Below are positions 38,644 to 49,968 of a stretch of 64,000 nt of DNA, one piece after another. The first letter of the stretch is position 1. Each line of letters begins with the position of its first letter. Both the position numbers and the translations under genes were made by a program. The DNA comes from Eutrigla gurnardus (lineage: Eukaryota > Chordata > Actinopteri > Perciformes > Triglidae): assembly GCA_963514095.1 (NCBI GenBank), contig OY741268.1, forward strand, positions 32,030,440 through 32,094,439, written 5' to 3'. A model generated the notes under the pieces. It had not been told where the DNA came from. It did not search any database and saw only the letters and a list, made by a program, of their open reading frames with translations.

Positions 38644-41590
38644 CTACTTGTCAATGAATGATTTCCAATCAGCCATTGCTTTCTTATATGCACTAGTGGC
38701 ATCTTGATCGTGGATTGTGTCACCAATGACCTCTGTTTGAATAACAGAGAGGAGCGTTGCAACACATTTAGGGTATGTTAAATGCAACGTGTAGTAGTAT
38801 GCCAATAGCACCAACATTCCTTCTGAGAAATCTTCCTGTGGAAGGGTGGTCACAGGTACATTACCAACAGCCACGATGGTGGTTGATCCATCAAAAAGCA
38901 GAACTGGGGAGGAGAGAGGACGCTTCTCCAGATACAGGGTGGGGTCTTCGCCTGACTGGAACAGAAAAAAAAGAACAATGCGTAGAGAGTGAGAAGACAT
39001 AAAAATGTATTGAAAGTGTATGATCATTTTTAAAATGAAACTATCAGGTTGCAACCAATGACTTGAGCACTCTTAAATTTAAATTCACATTTAAAAACTC
39101 ACACTCATTATTATCAGATGAATTGCTTTACAATAGTGTAGGGGGAACATGTTAAACTGATGTAGGAATTTAGGATTGATTAATACCTGATACAAGCTGA
39201 TGCAAGGTGCTAATGTTTCATCAGTGAATGAATGAATGAATGAAATAATTAAAGGTTTTGCAAAACATTTTTTGTTATTTCCTTCTGTCAACACCATTTG
39301 AGGGACACTAGAGGCACTTCTGTTTTCCCCTTTTGACATAAATTAGGTCATATCTATAACTGTGAACTTAGGTGTATTGTTACTAAATGTGAACAAGCAC
39401 AATAATGTGAGAAAATAAAGGCACTTCAAAGAGGACAGTAAGGAATCAACACAAACATTTCTCACCTTCAGGATATGAAGAAGTGCCTCACAGCTATTCC
39501 CAAGCTTCTTTGGTGGTGAAGTTGTTGAGGGGAAGAGGGATGGGAGTGCATTGAAGAGGGCGAGTGTGAAATCCACTAAAGAATATAAGAATGAACAGAA
39601 TGGTCTGAATGTTGTACAAATATCAATACATATACATATTGTATGGAACAGCAACTTACCACTGCGGACATCCAAAGGGAAAGGGGGTTTCAGGACTTTC
39701 TTCCACACACCGTAGAACTGCACCTTGGCACAGAATTCTGCCCATCTTCCTTTTACTTCCTCAATGTATCTGCTGTTGGTGCCACCTACTATGCGCCGCA
39801 GCTCATCCATTGCCTAAAACAGCATTGTGCACAGTTCAACAGTTAACAATGCATTGAAATTCAGTACACAGATGGATACACAGTAACTCAAGTACAACAA
39901 ACCAACATACATTTCGAACATCTTTGAAGCATGGATATGCCTCAAAGATTTTTGCAGGTCGGTCCTCTTCCTTTGTAACATCTGCATCAATGAAAGCCCG
40001 TCTGGCCTCAAACTCAAGGTCCAAAATTTGAGCAACATCATTTTGATTGGGTTTTGCATTGGGCTTATTGTACATGTTGCTCAATGTTCTGTAGTGCCTA
40101 GCCTGCATCTTCAGACTGTCCTGGCCCACTGAAATGACAAAAAACCAAGCCGAGACATTTCAATGTTAACACTTTAACAACAACACAGGGGAAATAAAGC
40201 GTGGTTAAAATACAATGCACTATTTTTTGGGAAACTTTAATCCAATTTCATGGATGACAGGCTGAGAGGTGTGCTGAGGTGGGCTTACCAAAAACATCCT
40301 TTGCAGGCGTGGTTGGTGATGCAGACGTGGTTGGTGAAGCAATCACAGTCGTGGGTGCGGAGCATGAGGATGGCTCGGATGGCAGCAGTGATGTTTTGGT
40401 GCCACTCTTTGGCTTCTTTCGCACAGAGGGGAGTGGTAGTGGGGATGCTTTTTTTTTTAGAAATAATGAAAAAATTCTTAATACAATTATATGACAGGGC
40501 AAAATAGGCATATATAAACACAGTGCATGTCTAGCCATGAACTCTGGTTCAACAAATGTGGACAACTATAGTTTCATTACATGATTAAACATTTTTAGTC
40601 ATAAACAAATTTGTATGACAGCCACCCTTTCATTTTTTTCCCATAATTTGCATACCTGCAGAGTTGTCCTCGCTGATGTCATCATTGCTCTCAAGAAGTA
40701 TGGTATTATCACTCGAGTAGCTTGTGTCTGTCCAATCTGTCTCCATGTCCTGGTTGTCTGCGCTGAAGAGAGCTGTCTTGGCCGCTCCTCTTTGTGGTAC
40801 GGAGCCCTGCCTCTTCCTTGGAGATCTCATATTCTGGAGTCGCTTGTACATTTTGGTGTAGATGGTCAGCTGTGGTGAAAGAATGTTAGATAAATTGTTT
40901 GTCTTGTTGCTGACCTGTCCACAGTTTTGGTTGAGAAAAATGAAAAATATTACTTACATATGGCATATTTGTGTCAGCATCACGTAACATAGGATAATAG
41001 TCGACAATCTTCTGTGACATGGCTCTCATTTCCAGTTTGGAGGGGTATCTTGCTTGTTTACCCATGGGACTAGCACGCAGGATTGCAACCATGCTAGTGA
41101 TTGTGTTCCTTACAAGTCTGCAACATAGCTCCTTTGACATCTTGTAGTTCTTTTCCTTTCCATTGCAGAGCAATGCAAAGTACTGACTACGCACCATGTC
41201 TAACTCTGAATCTGTGTACACCACATACTCTGGAGGGTCTGGCATTTTCATTGTTTTCTCAGCAGATATGGGGGCGGAGGCTTGCGGCTGGCATGGTGGC
41301 ATGGAGCTAGTTGAGGGCATAATCCCGCTTCCACTGCAAGTGCTGGCATCTTGGTCCGTGGTATTTTCACACTATTAGGATTATGTAGGATGAAAACAAA
41401 ATGCATTAGGACCATTAAAATATGGTACAATTTAATTTTAATAACTATTATTTATTCCAATTTGTGTTTACATTTTGATTGATGAACTCCCAAAGTTTCT
41501 TTCTTCTGAGAAAATTTCCAGGACCAGGAAAAAGATCCTTCAGGTCATCCCGGCTAAGGCCTTTCAAAGCCTCCTCATCAACACCGGCAG
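38644..41590 (-). CDS. SAM-domain (SAMD3-like) protein gene of the CACTA element, 8 visible exons
   Basis: Exons on the minus strand: 41590-41472, 41371-40958, 40869-40656, 40447-40289, 40128-39911, 39813-39660, 39575-39466, 38955-38644. Every intron has GT/AG borders and all phases agree, giving one open frame to the stop. The first exon encodes a SAM-like end (LKGLSRDDLKDLFPGP...LRRKKLWEFI). The following exons encode a conserved region (YTDSELDMVRSQYFALLCNG, YPSKLEMRAMSQKIVDYYPM), Ser/Pro linkers and a C-terminal domain with EGMLVLLAYYYTLHLTYPKC. The initiating exon lies further upstream and was not identified. Similar proteins are commonly labelled SAMD3-like in fish. The position inside the transposon suggests an element-encoded accessory protein. 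Confidence 0.7.
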
Positions 41591-42483
41591 CTGTAATATG
41601 ACAAATAAATATCTTAAGATGAAGCAATGCCAAGCTACAGTACCAAGCAACATAAAGAGGTGCCATTTATCTCTCCCTCTGAGCTCCAACACATTTGTAA
41701 ACTGTTTAACTAGTTGTCTGTGCTATGAAGCCTCCTTAAAGTCAGCGAAAATAATCATAAGCCTATCTCACAAAGATGCCAGCCCCAAATAAAATCAAGG
41801 GTAAAAATGTTAAAGTCTGGACTTTAAACCTCTTGCAAAGCCGTCCTATTTTTGAAGAAAAGGCTGAAAACGACATACCCAAAGTAAAATGGTTACTGTT
41901 TTTGAACCCCTATGACTACAGGCACAAAGCTGACCATTCCTGAAAGATAACCCTTTGAATTTTCTTCTGCAGGTGTCAGATCTACTCTAAGTGTTACTGA
42001 CACTGAGTTACTGCAGCTCAAACATAGTGGAAATTGCATTTTTTTTGCCTCGCCTAAATTATTTTTCTTTTTGAATGAAACAAGTGAGCTGTGGCTGTTA
42101 TAGATAGGCCTAAAAGTTGAATGAAGCCACAGCCACAAGCCTGACCAACAACTGGTAGAAAGTAGATAAAAAGACACCCAAAAATGAGCTTTGCAAGTGC
42201 AGTGTTGTAGGGCAATGTCAGACGGAGCTGCATCTGGAACAAGTGTTCCAGATGAGATTATGGGTATTTTTAGGTATATAATTCTACTTTTTTTTGTTTA
42301 TTTCACCAGTTCTACAACTACTACTAATAAAACCAACATTTTTTTAATGTTTCTTTACATAACAGCCTTCTGTAATGAGACGCTGCATAACTATCATATC
42401 TGCAGGTCACAGTCTGACCTTTCTGAGCTGCTGCAGTCTCATCCTCAAGCCCCCTCCCCCCTATGTGACATACCGCTGGGATC
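41591..42483. other. CACTA interior upstream of the SAM gene exons
   Basis: This stretch should hold the 5' exon(s) and promoter of the SAM gene. No clear coding exon was recognised. It ends at the L2 target duplication GGATC (42479-42483). Confidence 0.4.
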
Positions 42484-43030
42484 CACATTTGGTCTGGAGA
42501 AAGGAAGGAAGCTGCTTTGTCTCTTGTTGGTAAGTCAGAAACTAATTGTAGATTTGGGTTTAGGCATTGTGTGTGTAAAGCTAGTGGTAACATTTAGTCT
42601 AGTATTGATAGCTTGTTGTTGAACTTCTTGTGAAGCTGTCTATGGTAAGTGAGCAATCAGCTTGTTTGAGCCAGCTCACCTGTAGTGAATAGACTTGATT
42701 AGAGGGAAGGAGGAGCCCCAGTCAGAACTTAAAGGACAGCAGTAGTTCTCTTCAAACCACATTTGGTCTGGAGAAAGGAAGGAAGCTGCTTTGTCTCTTG
42801 TTGGTAAGTCAGAAACTAATTGTAGATTTGGGTTTAGGCATTGTGTGTGTAAAGCTAGTGGTAACATTTAGTCTAGTATTGATAGCTTGTTGTTGAACTT
42901 CTTGTGAAGCTGTCTATGGTAAGTGAGCAATCAGCTTGTTTGAGCCAGCTCACCTGTAGTGAATAGACTTGATTAGAGGGAAGGAGGAGCCACAGTCAGT
43001 ACTTGCGGTAAATTGAGCACTTAAAAGGCT
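42484..43030 (+). repeat. L2 5' UTR tandem monomers (273-bp period)
   Basis: The stretch from CACATTTGGTCTGGAGAAAG recurs after 273 bp (42484 and 42757) with very few differences over about 240 bp. Tandem 5' monomers act as promoter units in other LINEs. That role is inferred here. Confidence 0.8.
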
Positions 43031-43070
43031 GTCACTACAGCGTCAGCTGCAGCGTCGGGCCATCAGAACG

Positions 43071-43448
43071 AAGACAGCTGAACAAAGACAAGGGAGTCTA
43101 TCTGTGGGAGTCAAGACAGCTGAACAAAGACAAGGGAGTCTATCTGTGGGAGTCAAGACAGCTGAACAAAGACAAGGGAGTCTATCTGTGGGAGTCAAGA
43201 CAGCTGAACAAAGACAAGGGAGTCTATCTGTGGGAGTCAAGACAGCTGAACAAAGACAAGGGAGTCTATCTGTGGGAGTCAAGACAGCTGAACAAAGACA
43301 AGGGAGTCTATCTGTGGGAGTCAAGACAGCTGAACAAAGACAAGGGAGTCTATCTGTGGGAGTCAAGACAGCTGAACAAAGACAAGGGAGTCTATCTGTG
43401 GGAGTCAAGACAGCTGAACAAAGACAAGGGAGTCTATCTGTGGGAGTC
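43071..43448 (+). repeat. 42-bp minisatellite, nine identical copies
   Basis: The unit starts AAGACAGCTGAACAAAGACA and is repeated head to tail nine times without visible change. Because 42 is a multiple of 3, open frames run through it on both strands, but these are by-products of the repeat. It lies just upstream of the L2 ORF. Confidence 0.95.
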
Positions 43449-43516
43449 CATCGAGGAAGCCCATTGAGGTAGGTATAACATCTCAACCCCCCCCCCCCCC
43501 CCCCCCCCTCGCAGCC

Positions 43517-46453
43517 ATGTGTCTTATCCCAGTCAGGACATCGCACTGGAGAAGATTTTACCGAAGTCCCTTCACTCGAGGCTGTAACCCATCCAATCTC
43601 TGCTACCCACCAATATCCACCGGTAAGGAACTTGAAGTACTAGGGGGGCTGTGGAACTGCCAGTCTGCAGTCAAGAAGGCGGACACCATCTCAGCCTATG
43701 CCTCCCTGCAGTCTCTCCACTTCCTGGCCCTCACAGAGACCTGGATCACCCCAGAAAACACTGCCACTCCAGCTGCCCTTTCAACTGCCTACTCATTTTC
43801 ACACTCCCCAAGACGAACAGGGCGAGGAGGAGGAACTGGGCTCCTCATCTCACCCACATGGTCCTACCAGGTCCTTCCTCTCGACCACCTACCCCGATCT
43901 ACGCTTGAATTTCACGCCGTCGCTGTCACTATTCCTTTCAAACTCAACATCATAGTGATCTATCGCCCACCCGGTCCTCTTGGTGACTTTTTGGATGAGA
44001 TGGATGCCCTCCTGAGCTGCTCCCCTGATGATGGCACACCGCTCGTCGTCCTCGGTGACTTCAACATCCACTCGGGAAAGCTGCACTCATCTGAATTCAT
44101 CGACTTCTTTTCCGCATTTGACCTTACGCTCTCCCCCTCTCCACCAACTCACCGGGCCGGGAACCAACTTGACCTTGTCTTCACAAGATCCTGTGGCATC
44201 TCGGCAATCTCTGTTACCCCGCTCACCGTGTCCGACCACCACTTTGTGACTTTCTCCCTCCCCATGAAGCCCACCACATCCCTCCCCTCTACGCCTCGAA
44301 TGGTCACCAGCCGCCGCAACCTGAAATCCCTCACTCCCTCCGCTCTCTCCTCAACGGTTATCTCCTCGCTCCCATCCTCGGAACAGTTCTCCTTAATGCC
44401 TACTGAGGAAGCCTCCTCTATCCTGATGTCCTCACTCGCCTCTTCTTTGGACACTCTCTGTCCCCCAATCGCACGACCGGCGCGATCATCTCCCCCCCCT
44501 CCCTGGCTGTCTGAACCTCTGCGAACCAACAGATCATTGTTGCGAGCGTCAGAGAGAAAATGGAAGAAATCGGGACAGCACGAGGACCTTGCTCACTACC
44601 ACCTCCTCCTCTCTGACTTCACCTCAACTGTTTCGGCAGCTAAATCTGCCTTCTACCTGGCAAAGATCAACTCTTCTGCCTCCAACCCCAGGAAACTCTT
44701 CTCCATGTTCTCTTCCCTCCTCACCCCTCCTACCCCTCCGCCCCCTTCCTTCCTTACTGCCGATGACTTTGCAACTTACTTTACCAAGAAAGTAAATGAC
44801 ATCAGCTCCTCATTCACGCCTATTCCCTCCCAGAAGACATCTCCCCCAACTCTCAACTCGGATGGTCTTACCAGCTTTAGCCCCATCACCTCTGAAGACG
44901 TTCACGCACTTGTTACATCTAACCGTGCCACCACCTGCTCCCTTGACCCGATTCCCTCCTCTCTTCTCCAGGACATCTCACACGACATCTTGCCATTCCT
45001 CACCACCCTGATCAACTCCTCCCTCACCTCAGGTGTCATTCCAGCGGATTTTAAGACCGCTATCGTGAAGCCTCTCCTGAAAAAACCCACCCTTGACGCT
45101 ACTGACATCCAAAGCTACAGACCTGTATCTCTTCTTTCATTCCTCTCTAAAACCTTGGAACGTGCTGCCTACAACCAACTGTCATCCTATCTCTTGCGGA
45201 AGAACCTCCTAGACCCTAACCAATCAGGATTCAGGACTGCCCACTCCACTGAGACGGCCCTCCTCACTGTGACCGAGTCCCTGCGAGACGCCAAAACATC
45301 ATCCAACTCCTCCGTTCTCATTCTCCTTGACCTATCTGCTGCATTCGACACAGTCAACCACCAAATTCTCCTCTCCACTCTGGCTGAACTTGGCATAACC
45401 GACTCTGCTCTCACCTGGTTTACATCATACCTGACAAACCGCACCTTTCAGGTCACATGGAATGGCTCTATGTCCAAACCCTGCTCTCTGGACACGGGTG
45501 TCCCTCAAGGCTCAGTATTAGGACCGCTTCTGTTCTCACTATACACCAGATCACTAGGTTCTGTTATCACATCGCATGGATTCTCCTACCATTGCTACGC
45601 TGATGACACCCAGCTGTTCCTCTCTTTTCCCCCGTCCTCTGACGCTCACATTGCAACTCGCATCTCGGACTGTCTGGCTGACATCTCTGTCTGGACAACT
45701 GCACATCACCTCAAGCTTAACCTGAATAAAACCGAACTCCTCTTCATCCCAGGGAAAGACTGCCCTCGCATGGACCTGTCGGTCACTGTTGAGGGCATCA
45801 CAGTATTTCCTTCCTCAACTGCGAGGAACCTGGGTGTAATCCTCGATGACCAACTATCCTGCACCCCCAACATCACTGCTGTGGCCCGATCCTGCAGATT
45901 TGCCCTCTACAATATCCGCAGGATTCGGACCTTCCTCACAAAGGATGCAACGCAGCTCTTGGTCCAAGCACTGGTCATCTCCCGCCTTGACTACTGCAAC
46001 TCTCTCCTGGCCGGACTCCCGGCCTATGCGATTAAACCATTGCAGCGTATCCAGAACGCTGCAGCACGCCTTATCTTCAATCTACCCAAATTCTCCCACG
46101 TGACCCCCCTCCTCCGCGACCTCCACTGGCTCCCTGTTGCAGCACGCATCCAATTCAAGACGATGACACTGGCCTTCAGGGCCATCAATGGAACGGCACC
46201 TGCCTACCTTCAAACACTGGTCAAACCTCATGCCCCGAAGCGAGCACTCCGCTCCTCTACTTCAGCTGGCCGGCTGGTACCACCATCGCTGAAATCAAAC
46301 AAATGTCGCTCAGCAAAGTCCAGACTCATCTCTGCTCTGGCGCCTCAGTGGTGGAACGAACTCCCGACCAATGTCAGGACAGCAGAGTCATTTGCCATCT
46401 TCCGAAAAAGGCTCAAGACTCACCTGTTCAGACTTCACCTCGACTCTACATAG
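43517..46453 (+). CDS. L2 ORF2: APE endonuclease-reverse transcriptase
   Basis: 978 codons without interruption. The N-terminal APE endonuclease shows LALTETWIT, VVLGDFNIHSG, NQLDLVFTRS and VSDHHFVTF. RT motifs: SYRPVSLLSFLSKTLERA, QSGFRTAHSTETALL, motif A LLDLSAAFDTVNH, motif B GVPQGSVLGPLLF, motif C YADDTQLFL. The C-terminal part holds LHWLPVAARIQFK, typical of the L2/CR1 group and without a terminal CCHC. The enzyme nicks the target and reverse transcribes L2 RNA there. The first about 30 codons may not belong, as the conserved part begins near ISAYASLQSLHFL. Closest relatives are fish L2. Confidence 0.93.
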   Translation: MCLIPVRTSHWRRFYRSPFTRGCNPSNLCYPPISTGKELEVLGGLWNCQSAVKKADTISAYASLQSLHFLALTETWITPENTATPAALSTAYSFSHSPRRTGRGGGTGLLISPTWSYQVLPLDHLPRSTLEFHAVAVTIPFKLNIIVIYRPPGPLGDFLDEMDALLSCSPDDGTPLVVLGDFNIHSGKLHSSEFIDFFSAFDLTLSPSPPTHRAGNQLDLVFTRSCGISAISVTPLTVSDHHFVTFSLPMKPTTSLPSTPRMVTSRRNLKSLTPSALSSTVISSLPSSEQFSLMPTEEASSILMSSLASSLDTLCPPIARPARSSPPPPWLSEPLRTNRSLLRASERKWKKSGQHEDLAHYHLLLSDFTSTVSAAKSAFYLAKINSSASNPRKLFSMFSSLLTPPTPPPPSFLTADDFATYFTKKVNDISSSFTPIPSQKTSPPTLNSDGLTSFSPITSEDVHALVTSNRATTCSLDPIPSSLLQDISHDILPFLTTLINSSLTSGVIPADFKTAIVKPLLKKPTLDATDIQSYRPVSLLSFLSKTLERAAYNQLSSYLLRKNLLDPNQSGFRTAHSTETALLTVTESLRDAKTSSNSSVLILLDLSAAFDTVNHQILLSTLAELGITDSALTWFTSYLTNRTFQVTWNGSMSKPCSLDTGVPQGSVLGPLLFSLYTRSLGSVITSHGFSYHCYADDTQLFLSFPPSSDAHIATRISDCLADISVWTTAHHLKLNLNKTELLFIPGKDCPRMDLSVTVEGITVFPSSTARNLGVILDDQLSCTPNITAVARSCRFALYNIRRIRTFLTKDATQLLVQALVISRLDYCNSLLAGLPAYAIKPLQRIQNAAARLIFNLPKFSHVTPLLRDLHWLPVAARIQFKTMTLAFRAINGTAPAYLQTLVKPHAPKRALRSSTSAGRLVPPSLKSNKCRSAKSRLISALAPQWWNELPTNVRTAESFAIFRKRLKTHLFRLHLDST

Positions 46454-46713
46454 CATGACCCACTAACACCCTCCCTCGACCCCCCCCCCCCCCCCCCGCA
46501 AAAAAAAAAAAAAAAAAAACTCGGATCGTAGCACTGTTACTCTTGAAGTACTACTTTACTCAGATGAGGACCTAACACTTGTTCTATTTTTAGCTCTTAC
46601 TGCATCGGCAATGATACGTCGTGGTTTCTTTGTTTCCTTCTTTTGACAAATGTACTTATTGTAAGTCGCTTTGGACAAAAGCGTCTGCTAAACGACCTAA
46701 ATGTAAATGGATC

Positions 46714-48310
46714 GTAAGCTCATTGGCTATAAGACCTGTCAGTCAAAAATTTACTCCTCTGCCTATTGGCTCTCTGCCTGGGGATTCTCGTGGTTGGTCA
46801 GCCGAGAGCCAATGAAGCACTGGCTCTCTTGATGGACAGATTTTTCAGCCAATTGGGATCGTAGAATCATCGAAGGGGGCTTGTTTTGTCGCCAGGAAGT
46901 TGCGCTACAAACGGATAGCAAAGTACAAACGGATAGCAAAGTCCGTCATCAAAGAGCGATAACTAGCGATAAACAGCTATAAACAATCTTTTGTTCAGAA
47001 ACTCACAACGTCAACACATGGCGTGTTATGGATGATTACCGGAGATCGCGTGCTCGCGGGACTAAACGAAGTGGCTACTTTTGTTCGTTGGACTCTTGCC
47101 GTTCTCTGGATATATGGATTAGCATGCTACATCGTTGTTATTTTTATCGAGACAGCTCTAAAGGTAGGGAACTCCTGTCATGTTGTTGTTATTTTTCTGT
47201 GCACTGCTTGCACACATGCTGTGTTTGCTTTTGATGTGTTTTCCGTGAGCATAAAACGGCTTACTTTTTCGATTTGCGAGACTCGTAGCTTTCAAATGAT
47301 GTGTAATATGACTCAGACACATACAAATAATATGCGAGTTAACGGAATGAATGCTAAGCTACTGCATAACGGCCCGCCGGCGGGCTACCTTTATGCTATA
47401 AGTTCAGTGTTGGTCATATTTTTTTATTTATTTACATTAACTAATTTAATTAATTCATTTAAATTATTAATCAGCACATTTGAGCTGCAACTGTGGCTAT
47501 TACTCAAAAAATCAGATAATGAATAGCAAATTTACTAATTTGGTTTTCTTTAGCAATCAGCTTTTATTATTATTCCTACAAACTATATGCCAAAAGCACC
47601 TATACATCAAATATAAACTTTATTTGTGACTTACCCTCCAAGACCGATACAGTGGCATCGTCAAAAATATCCATTCTGGATTCATCGGCTCCCCGACTAA
47701 TTAGGCCTAACAGGTGATAGGCTACCTAGCAAAAACACAGCCAAACAGAGCTCGTTAGTTAGCATGCAAAAGTGCACATGAGCTAACACCACCTAGCTTG
47801 CTAAGCAAGTACCCCGGTGAAAAACAATTGAAACGGTAACCGTCACAGCAACAATCTGCTCTAAAATATGATTTTGGCGACTAATATTAAAAGTTCAATT
47901 AAGTTTACTGACCTTGAGCCGCTGTTCCTTCACGAATGTAACGTGCCTCCTTCTGTTACTCAAGCGGAGAGGGGTCTGTCTGCGGCCTGCAAGAGGGAGG
48001 CGTTTCGCGTAGAGGCGTGTCGCGTAGTGACGTCATTACGCGACACGCCTCCTACAGTGCCTACTACTCGACACGCCTCCCTCTTGCAGGCCGCAGATGG
48101 ATACACTTGCTCAAGCGGGGAAATCACTTGGACGTAACGTAAATCCTGACGTCATTGAGGTGGGACAGTTGGAGGACATGAGCCGACATGAACTGAGGAT
48201 GTAAACATTAGCTTGTTAATAAAAGATTTTTAAAACAAAACATTTACCATCTTAAAATTAATGAAATAACATATACTCGGAGAAATTTTGTGTTCAAATA
48301 ATAAATACAA
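46714..48310 (+). promoter_or_regulatory. CACTA divergent promoter region with CCAAT and CRE-like sites
   Basis: Between the L2 insertion and the transposase exons there is no convincing gene. Several CCAAT motifs (ATTGGCT or AGCCAAT, about 46720-46860) and two TGACGTCA palindromes (48028-48035 and 48147-48154) suggest a bidirectional promoter for the divergent genes. An open frame at 47023-47526 shows no recognisable domain. Promoter function is inferred. Confidence 0.45.
47980..48096. repeat. Nested perfect palindrome centred on a CRE
   Basis: The outer arms 47980-48003 and 48073-48096 are 24-bp exact inverted repeats. Inside them, arms 48012-48026 and 48037-48051 (15 bp) are also exact, around GTGACGTCAT. 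It can fold into a two-tier hairpin or cruciform. Confidence 0.9.
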
Positions 48311-48318
48311 ATGATAGC

Positions 48319-49898
48319 ATGAGTGCCCCCTCCCCCTCCCCCATCCACCTCAGGGTCATCAGCCAGCGACAACAATATCGCCGCGCAAACCTGGCGCCAA
48401 CGGTGCATCACTACAGACGGTTCGGCATCATGGCAGCGTGGAGGTGTATGATTTGTTTCGTCTTTGTTGCTCTAAGTCTTAAAGTCCTACTAAGCCACAT
48501 TAATGCAAGCCACAGTCGCAGCCCGGATTTTTGGGTTTACTGTGGTATTGATGGATGTGAACAGGACTTTAGAGTTTTCAACTCCTTCTTTCGCCACATT
48601 AAACGGACGCCCCTTCAGTATTTTCGGACTGGAAGCCCACCAAGTGGATGGAGTACGACGCCTTCTTCTCGCTCTTTGGGACAGGAAACATTTGGTGTGT
48701 CCGTTTTTGCCAGCTGTAGCACCCCTGCAGCGGACAGCACTGTGGCTGTCCCACCTGGTGCCTCTCTACCTGAACCGTCACAGCAGCCTGACGCTGTCGG
48801 CCGCCTTGAATCCGTAAGTCTCCACAGTTCCATTCGTTTTGACCTCTGAGGGCCTATCTCGCCAATTAATTTGCTCTCTGTGTGATGCTGACTTGTGTAA
48901 AGTGTTTTGTTTTGTTTTATTTTATTTTATTTCCCACATACAATGGTGTATTCAAAGCCTGGCTTCCTTGAATCCATACCGGGAATGCACGCATTAATCA
49001 GGAGTAGGCTATATGACCTTCTTTTTACAGTCTATATGACACACTTTCTCTTTCATATACAGTAATTGTCTTCAGTGAATGCTAAGTTACCTCCGTAACA
49101 CGACATTATTCACGTGAAACGCACATAATTGAACGAACTTCACACTTACCTTGGGAAGAGACGATAGAGCTGCTCAGGTCCAAGACCAGTGAGGCAAATG
49201 TGGGATTACAATTATTTTTTCCCCTCTCGTGCGTCCTGTTCCTCATCAATTAGTCCGTATTATGGCACGCTTTTCTCCATAAGGAGAAATGGGACAAAAC
49301 GTTTTCAACTACTGTAACGTTATACAGAGGGCAATAATTGGAAACATTTTCTCATAGACTGTATTATTTACGTGCTTTAGTTCATTTAGTTTTTAGTTGT
49401 AAACAAAGTAGTACCCAGTAAAGTTAAGGTTACCTCGGTAATTAGAGCTGGGTACTTACTTGCTGAATAATAACACTGCTGTCTGAGTCAATTTTACACA
49501 CTCATTGTTTGTTGTAGTCTAATTTATAATCTTGAAAAAAAACAAAAAAAACACTTCACTGTAAGAAAAACAAAAAAACAACAATTCAAATCAACCCTGA
49601 TTGTGTCTATCTACTCTTACTTTTATCACTTTCTGAAGGAGCAGGCTGTTGCTGTGACATCCAGAGCCAGACCTGATATTGCTAGATCTGCAGCGGCATT
49701 CGCCATCAGTGTCCGGGAACAGTGCCACTTGTCACAGGTAAATTTGTCTTGATGGACAAATGCTTTAATGGTACTATTGATATCGTATAATAATTCCTTG
49801 ATACAATGTTTATAAAAAAATATAATTACTGTAATAATTACTTTCTATATTTCAATGTTAACTATGGGCCTGTTAGCAATAATTATATGAGGGGAATA

Positions 49899-49968
<70 letters not shown>

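Larger units (their letters stand above)
42484..46708 (+). mobile_element. Full-length L2-clade LINE nested in the CACTA element
   Basis: It is flanked by GGATC (42479-42483 and 46709-46713). It begins with two tandem 5' monomers, then a 42-bp minisatellite, one ORF of 978 codons, a C-run and A-run, and the 3' tail TTGTAAGTCGCTTTGGAC...CTAAATGTAAAT characteristic of fish L2. Its open ORF and paired duplications suggest a relatively recent insertion. It lies between the two divergent CACTA genes. Confidence 0.85.

Noticed and set aside
42191..42622. 143-codon plus-strand frame across the L2 5' border
   Set aside because: It crosses the CACTA/L2 junction and part of the 273-bp monomer, so it cannot be an original gene.
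43071..43448. Nine regular repeats resembling a CRISPR array
   Set aside because: The units are contiguous with no spacers, in a vertebrate L2 5' UTR. It is a minisatellite.
43043..43546. Repetitive proteins on both strands over the 42-bp minisatellite
   Set aside because: The unit length is a multiple of 3 and free of stops, so open frames arise automatically. No domain is present.
47023..47526. 167-codon plus-strand frame in the CACTA promoter region
   Set aside because: It has hydrophobic stretches but no recognisable domain and no splice or repeat support. It is probably chance.
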